Origin: Mucilaginibacter sp. PAMB04168
Lineage (GTDB): Bacteria; Bacteroidota; Bacteroidia; Sphingobacteriales; Sphingobacteriaceae
Length of the DNA: 64,000 bases
Direction: 5' to 3'
Assembly: GCF_039634365.2 (NCBI RefSeq)
Contig: NZ_CP155079.2
Coordinates: 4,030,001-4,094,000, forward strand
Shown: positions 59,744 to 64,000 of the stretch, piece by piece
How positions within the stretch are numbered: position 1 is the first letter of the stretch
Layout: every line of letters begins with the position of its first letter
Position numbers and translations under genes: made by a program
The notes under the pieces: model-generated
Told to the model about the DNA's origin: nothing
Seen by the model: only the letters and a program-made list of their open reading frames with translations
The model's database searches: none

Positions 59744-60439
59744 ATGATTAAAAGAGGCATTGGCAAGCTGATCTGGCGCTTTGTTAGGCTGTTTGTTATC
59801 GCATTTATAGGCATTTCGTTTTTATGGGTACTGCTGTACCGCTTTGTCAATCCGCCGGTAACCTGGCTCATGATGAGCAGGGGCTTTGAACGCAAAGCTG
59901 CCGGAAAGACCTGGAAAATTGACAAAGAATGGAAAGACTTTGACGAAATTTCCATAAACATGAAGAAAGCTGCTATAGCCGGCGAGGATCAGTCTTTTCT
60001 GGAACATAATGGCTTTGATTTTAAAGCCATTGAACGAGCAATCGCCAAGAACCAAAAGAGTAAAAAGGTTATTGGTGGCAGTACTATTTCTCAGCAAACG
60101 GCCAAAAACGTCTTTTTATGGTCAGGCCGTTCTTACATCCGTAAGGCATTCGAAGCATATTTTACCATGCTTATGGAATTGTTGTGGAGCAAACAACGCA
60201 TTATGGAGGTGTACTTGAATGTTATTGAAATGGGCGATGGCATTTATGGTGCTGAGGCCGCAGCACAAAACTATTTCCATAAACCTGCAGCTAATCTTAC
60301 CCGGCGCGAAGCGGCGGCTATTGCGGCTATCTTTCCCAGTCCGTTAAAAAGATCGGCTACCAATCCTACCCGTTTTATCAGGCACCGTCGCTATCTCATC
60401 ATGAAAAACATGCGCAGGTTAGGTCCGCTTGATTTTTAA
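59744..60439 (+). CDS. mtgA: Monofunctional biosynthetic peptidoglycan transglycosylase
   Basis: A 231-residue GT51 enzyme that polymerises lipid II into glycan strands. One N-terminal membrane helix ('LFVIAFIGISFLWVLLYRF') anchors it. The catalytic motifs are 'AGEDQSFLEHNGFDF' (EDxxFxxHxG, with the catalytic Glu), 'GGSTISQQTAKNVFLW', 'RKAFEAYFTMLMELLWSKQR' followed by 'IMEVYLNVIEMG', and 'GAEAAAQNYFHKPAANLT'. There is no transpeptidase domain, so it is MtgA rather than a class A penicillin-binding protein. Length is normal. Confidence 0.95.
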   Translation: MIKRGIGKLIWRFVRLFVIAFIGISFLWVLLYRFVNPPVTWLMMSRGFERKAAGKTWKIDKEWKDFDEISINMKKAAIAGEDQSFLEHNGFDFKAIERAIAKNQKSKKVIGGSTISQQTAKNVFLWSGRSYIRKAFEAYFTMLMELLWSKQRIMEVYLNVIEMGDGIYGAEAAAQNYFHKPAANLTRREAAAIAAIFPSPLKRSATNPTRFIRHRRYLIMKNMRRLGPLDF

Positions 60440-60483
60440 TGTTGTTGTCTTTTATTTTCGGAATTTAAAGAATTGCTATCATG

Positions 60484-60547
60484 AACAATTGTGAGAGCTC
60501 TTGCCTGATACATATCTTGCTCCGGTATAACGCCTCTCATAATTGTT
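60484..60547. other. Long inverted repeat in the mtgA-ABC intergenic gap
   Basis: AACAATTGTGAGAG (60484-60497) pairs with CTCTCATAATTGTT (60534-60547), 13 of 14 bases with one G-U possible, around a 36-base loop. There is no T-run. It could be a structured RNA or a protein-binding site; the rest of the 263-base gap shows nothing. Confidence 0.4.
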
Positions 60548-60702
60548 TTAGAAGACCAAACATCCTTCTCTTCTGCTTAATTGATTACCAAACTTCATCA
60601 GGCATAAAAATCTACAACTTCTATCCCACCATTCGCCCCTTAAATTCTGCCATTCACCGAAAATAGTTTCCTATGCCACGTCTTGAACCTTACTTTTAGG
60701 GC

Positions 60703-61464
60703 ATGGCAACACAACCTATCATTTCAGTTAACAATCTGGTAAAGCAGTACGCTGATTTTACAGCCGTTAAGGGCATTAGCTTTGAAGTATACGAAGGCGA
60801 GATCTTTGGTCTGCTGGGCCCCAATGGCGCAGGCAAAACCACTACGCTCGAAATTATTGAAACGCTTCGCTCCAAAACATCCGGCGAGGTAAGCGTTGAT
60901 GGTTTTTCGATCGATAAGCAAGCCAACCAAATTAAACAGCGCATTGGCGTTCAGCTACAAGCGGCAGGATATTACCCAGGCCTCAATTTAACCGAACTGC
61001 TGGAGCTATTTGCAGGTCTGTATGGCAACCACATTAACCCCATGGATATGCTGGCTAAAGTTGCCCTGACTGATAAGGCGAAAGCCAAGTACAAAGACCT
61101 TTCGGGCGGACAAAAACAGCGTTTTTCTATTGCCACCACCCTAATTAACAACCCCCGCATTATTTTTTTGGATGAGCCTACAACCGGCCTCGATCCGCAG
61201 GCACGCCGCAATCTGTGGGAACTTATTCGTGAAATACGCAATGCCAGAACCACAGTAGTAATTACTACCCACTACATGGACGAAGCTGAGGAGCTTTGTG
61301 ACCGGGTAGCCTTTATTGATGGTGGCCGTGTAATAGGCATTAACACCCCCGACAGCTTTATTGATGAATTGGTAGCCACCGGTTTTGAACGCAAGAAAAC
61401 TGTTAAGCAAGCTAACCTGGAAGATGTGTTCATTAACCTTACGGGAAAGGAATGGAGGGAGTAA
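60703..61464 (+). CDS. ABC transporter ATP-binding protein (NatA/CcmA-like)
   Basis: A 253-residue ATPase of the ABC-2 exporter type. Walker A is 'GLLGPNGAGKTTTLEIIETL', the Q-loop segment 'IGVQLQAAGYYPGLNLTELL', the signature 'DLSGGQKQRFSIATTLI', Walker B 'RIIFLDEPTTGLDPQ' and the H-loop 'TVVITTHYMDEAEEL'. It should drive the permease encoded 93 bases downstream. The substrate could be an ion, lipid, polysaccharide or drug; sequence does not decide. Confidence 0.93.
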   Translation: MATQPIISVNNLVKQYADFTAVKGISFEVYEGEIFGLLGPNGAGKTTTLEIIETLRSKTSGEVSVDGFSIDKQANQIKQRIGVQLQAAGYYPGLNLTELLELFAGLYGNHINPMDMLAKVALTDKAKAKYKDLSGGQKQRFSIATTLINNPRIIFLDEPTTGLDPQARRNLWELIREIRNARTTVVITTHYMDEAEELCDRVAFIDGGRVIGINTPDSFIDELVATGFERKKTVKQANLEDVFINLTGKEWRE

Positions 61465-61557
61465 TTGAATTGCTTGTCAGCTTACCGCTATCAGCTTTTC
61501 CCTACTCTTACAATCCATTAAAACAAATAAACCACCGAACAAATCAACCCTAATCAC

Positions 61558-62703
61558 ATGAACAATTATAGTAATACCCGTGCAACGTTAGCCATAACTA
61601 AAGCCAGTTTACGATCTATATTCCGCAGTCCATCGGCTGTAGTTTTCAGCCTGCTGTTTCCGCTTATTTTTATTGTCATCTTCGCTAATGTGGGTGGCGG
61701 GGCAGTAAGTGTGGATGTAGGCGTTGCAAAAGGCTGTGATACCACTAATTTCGTTTATCTCGCTTTAAAGCAAAGCAAAATCATTAACCTTATACATAAC
61801 CAGGATGAGGCTAATATGCTTAAAAATCTAAAAAAAGGCAGTATAGATGCCGTAATTAACATCAAGGTAAATGGTTCCTTCACTATATACCCGCCGCTCT
61901 CTGCCTTGCCACAAGCACCAATAGCAGCAAACCGATCACCTTTTGAGGTTAGCACACAGTACAGTGCTGCATCGCCCGATAAAGTCAACATTCTTAAGTC
62001 GGTATTAAACAGTACTATTTATCAAATTAATACGTTTGCGCTTAGTGGCATGCCTAAAATAGTTAAACTGCAAGAAACTGTTGTAAAAGGCCGCGAGTAC
62101 AAGTACATCGACTTTATTCTACCCGGTCAGCTTGGCTTCTCCTTGCTTAACATCGGTGTATTCGGCACCGCCTTTGTGTTCCTGAGCCTGCGCCAAACAC
62201 TGGTTATAAAACGCTTTTTTGCTACACCTGTACAAAGGTATAGCATTGTGCTGGGTGAGATGCTTGCCCGGGTGGCTTTTGCTTTACTCGGCGCAATTGT
62301 AATTATTGGCATAGGCCATTACGCGTTTGGCTTTACGCTGGTACACGGTGCCGTCACTGTTTTAAATATGTTGTTGCTCGCTTTTATTGGACTGGTCATA
62401 TTTATGGGTTTTGGCTTTATCATATCAGGCTTGGCCAAAAACGAAACAAGTGTGCCGCCGCTTTCAAACATTATTACACTACCGCAATTTCTATTATCAG
62501 GCACGTTCTTCTCCACTTCTGCATTTCCAACATGGCTGCAACCTGTTAGCAATGCATTGCCCCTAACCCACTTAAACAACGCAATGCGTAAAATAGCGTT
62601 TGAAGGCGCCGGTTTAGGAGACGTTACACACCAGTTGCTTATACTATTTATATGGGGAATAGTCATCTATGCAGTAGCTGTAAAATCTTTCAAATGGGAA
62701 TAA
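61558..62703 (+). CDS. ABC-2 type transporter permease
   Basis: A 381-residue membrane protein with the YhfK/NatB/DrrB layout: one N-terminal helix ('AVVFSLLFPLIFIVIFANVG'), a large extracytoplasmic loop (about 45-170), then five helices in the C-terminal half ('FILPGQLGFSLLNIGVFGTA', 'LLLAFIGLVIFMGFGFIISG', 'LLILFIWGIVIYAVAVKSF'). 'LSGTFFSTSAFPTWLQPVSN' near the end is the conserved ABC-2 segment. It pairs with the ATPase gene upstream to form an exporter. Substrate unknown. Confidence 0.9.
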   Translation: MNNYSNTRATLAITKASLRSIFRSPSAVVFSLLFPLIFIVIFANVGGGAVSVDVGVAKGCDTTNFVYLALKQSKIINLIHNQDEANMLKNLKKGSIDAVINIKVNGSFTIYPPLSALPQAPIAANRSPFEVSTQYSAASPDKVNILKSVLNSTIYQINTFALSGMPKIVKLQETVVKGREYKYIDFILPGQLGFSLLNIGVFGTAFVFLSLRQTLVIKRFFATPVQRYSIVLGEMLARVAFALLGAIVIIGIGHYAFGFTLVHGAVTVLNMLLLAFIGLVIFMGFGFIISGLAKNETSVPPLSNIITLPQFLLSGTFFSTSAFPTWLQPVSNALPLTHLNNAMRKIAFEGAGLGDVTHQLLILFIWGIVIYAVAVKSFKWE

Positions 62704-62734
62704 CAATAAATTAACATAAAGTTTAAACTACCCT

Positions 62735-62742
62735 TATATTTG
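62735..62742 (+). promoter_or_regulatory. Candidate -7 element (TATATTTG) of the DUF2490 gene
   Basis: An exact TAnnTTTG match 35 bases before the start codon at 62778, giving a leader of about 28 bases. The -33 element is not clear. Confidence 0.5.
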
Positions 62743-62777
62743 TGTGCTTGTTAATATTAGCTTAACAAGCGCGCTTT

Positions 62778-63467
62778 ATGTTAAGACAGATATTCATTAC
62801 TTTAATAGTCATAATTACAGCGGTTAAAACCTATGGACAGGGAACTAATCATGGGTTAGGCAGTTGGAATATCATAACAATTAATCTTCCGGGTAATACC
62901 AAACACCGGATTGGCGGCTATTTTGAAGCTCAAAACCGTAACTACGGGGTTGTGAGCAACTTTTATTACCATGAGGAGAAACTGGGCGTAAGCTATAATT
63001 TAGACGATAACAGCTTTTTTTTAATAGGCGGAGGCCGCTATACCACCTATGGCTTTGATGCAGTAGATGAAGGTCCATCAGCCACCGAAAACCGCTTATG
63101 GGAGCAATTTACTTACAACCACTACATAAGCCGCATCAAAATGGAACATCGCTACCGTATTGAGCAGCGCTGGGTAAATTCCGCATATCGCAACCGATTC
63201 CGTTACCGGCTCAACGTTTTTATACCTATCAATAAACCGGCGCTTGATCCACATACATTCTTTGCAGCCGCTTTTGGCGAAGTTTTTTTTAACAACAACC
63301 AACCTAATTTAGAAAGGAACCGCTTTACTCCCTCGCTCGGATATAAATTTAGTAAAGAATTCTCGTTTCAGGCTGGCTACATCAATCAGCGTGATTATGA
63401 TTTAGCTTCAAGCGCTGATAAGAATTACCTTATCTTAACTGCCACTTATAACATACTGCGCAAGTAG
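62778..63467 (+). CDS. DUF2490 outer-membrane barrel protein
   Basis: A 229-residue protein with a signal peptide ('IFITLIVIITAVKTYGQ'). The mature part is a series of amphipathic beta-strands with turn motifs, e.g. 'GLGSWNIITINLPGNTKHRI', 'WEQFTYNHYISRIKMEHRYR', 'IEQRWVNSAYRNRFRYRLN' and 'SLGYKFSKEFSFQAGYINQR'. The 'H/RxRxEQR' and 'RxRYRL' segments are the marks of DUF2490 (PF10677). It likely forms an outer-membrane barrel. It has its own promoter candidate. Function unknown. Confidence 0.85.
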   Translation: MLRQIFITLIVIITAVKTYGQGTNHGLGSWNIITINLPGNTKHRIGGYFEAQNRNYGVVSNFYYHEEKLGVSYNLDDNSFFLIGGGRYTTYGFDAVDEGPSATENRLWEQFTYNHYISRIKMEHRYRIEQRWVNSAYRNRFRYRLNVFIPINKPALDPHTFFAAAFGEVFFNNNQPNLERNRFTPSLGYKFSKEFSFQAGYINQRDYDLASSADKNYLILTATYNILRK

Positions 63468-63575
63468 TCAGGAACAAGATGCCCCGTTAAAACGTTATTT
63501 TTATTTATTTGCAAGGCTACGCAGGTAGCATACTAAGTTATTGTAAACAAAACACTAAGTATTCAATTTTTACAC

Positions 63576-63605
63576 TTTGAATATCATTTTTTGCCCTTAT
63601 CTTAG
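63576..63605 (+). promoter_or_regulatory. Candidate promoter of eno
   Basis: TTTG (63576-63579), an 18-base spacer and TATCTTAG (63598-63605), one base off TAnnTTTG, lie upstream of the enolase start. The predicted leader is about 45 bases. Confidence 0.4.
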
Positions 63606-63656
63606 CGCGCAAATAATTGTATACCCATACACTTACCAAAAAATTATAATAGCATT

Positions 63657-64000
63657 ATGAGCTTAATTATTAATGTACATGCCCGCCAGATACTCGACTC
63701 GCGCGGTAACCCAACTGTTGAAGTTGAAGTTTTAACCGAGAACGGCGCTCTAGGTCGTGCTGCTGTACCATCGGGCGCGTCAACAGGTGCTCACGAAGCG
63801 GTTGAACTGCGTGATAACGACAAAAACAAATACATGGGCAAAGGCGTATTACAAGCTGTAGCTAATGTAAATGACAAACTGGCTAAAGAGTTACAAGGCA
63901 TGGACGTTTTTGAGCAAAATGCCATTGATAAAGTAATGCTTGAAATAGACGGCACCGCTAATAAAGGCAACTTAGGCGCAAACGCCATCCTGGGTGTATC
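63657..64000 (+). CDS. eno: Enolase, N-terminal part (cut by window end)
   Basis: The first 114 codons of a protein beginning 'MSLIINVHARQILDSRGNPT' and continuing 'VPSGASTGAHEAVELRD', 'MLEIDGTANKGNLGANAILG'. These are the highly conserved N-terminal features of enolase: the mobile loop Ser in SGASTG and the GNLGANAILGV strand. It converts 2-phosphoglycerate to phosphoenolpyruvate in glycolysis. The catalytic barrel lies beyond the window. Confidence 0.96.
   Translation, partial: MSLIINVHARQILDSRGNPTVEVEVLTENGALGRAAVPSGASTGAHEAVELRDNDKNKYMGKGVLQAVANVNDKLAKELQGMDVFEQNAIDKVMLEIDGTANKGNLGANAILGV

Noticed and set aside
60481..60666. Plus-strand frame of 61 codons between mtgA and the ABC ATPase gene
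   Set aside because: It covers the long inverted repeat, has odd composition (Cys, Asn, Ile) and resembles nothing known.
1..64000. CRISPR arrays, insertion sequences, integrases, prophage genes
   Set aside because: I looked for regular direct repeats, transposase or integrase motifs and phage structural genes and saw none.

Overview
The window looks like chromosome of a Bacteroidota species from the Sphingobacteriaceae, most likely Mucilaginibacter or a close relative such as Pedobacter. This assignment is my inference. It rests on three SusC/SusD pairs, a hybrid two-component (HTCS) regulator, several Bacteroidota -7 promoter elements (TAnnTTTG), a general lack of Shine-Dalgarno sequences, and moderate GC content. 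There is no phage, insertion sequence or CRISPR array.

Region 1 (1-9.4 kb) is the end of an exopolysaccharide/O-antigen cluster. It holds a cut-off polymerase/ligase, a Wzx flippase, a GT2 enzyme, an acyltransferase-3, two hexapeptide acetyltransferases, a GT4 enzyme and a WecG/TagA-type GT26. A secreted right-handed beta-helix protein, possibly a lyase, faces the cluster.

Region 2 (9.4-13.4 kb) is a loose set: a small conserved protein, a secreted GH43-like enzyme with a C-terminal beta-sandwich, and a divergent clan GH-A (GH1-like) glycosidase with a GTG start.

Region 3 (13.4-22.9 kb, all minus strand) is a six-gene TonB-linked module: ECF sigma, FecR anti-sigma, SusC with an STN signalling domain, SusD, a secreted N-formylglutamate-amidohydrolase-like protein and a lipoprotein carboxypeptidase of the M14 cytosolic-carboxypeptidase type. 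It looks built for a peptide-like or glutamyl substrate rather than a sugar.

Region 4 (23.1-44 kb, all minus strand) is a polysaccharide utilisation locus: HTCS, two SusC/SusD pairs, a GH2 beta-glucuronidase, two GH10 enzymes and a GH3, ending in a strong hairpin. GH10 points to xylan, but both GH10 enzymes depart from the family's usual motifs and the usual xylan debranching enzymes are absent.

Region 5 (44-64 kb) is mostly core and small uncharacterised genes: a helical-repeat protein, YiaA/B, a TPR gene split by a frameshift, tRNA-Phe, a decayed macroglobulin-type gene, manA, icd, dnaX, a Kelch protein, rpsF-rpsR-rplI, mtgA, an ABC exporter, a DUF2490 protein and the start of eno. The most notable details are an A9 tract in dnaX placed to yield a short gamma-like product, a textbook A_AAA_AAG heptamer at the TPR frame junction, a rare strong Shine-Dalgarno before rplI, and two copies of a dispersed palindromic repeat.
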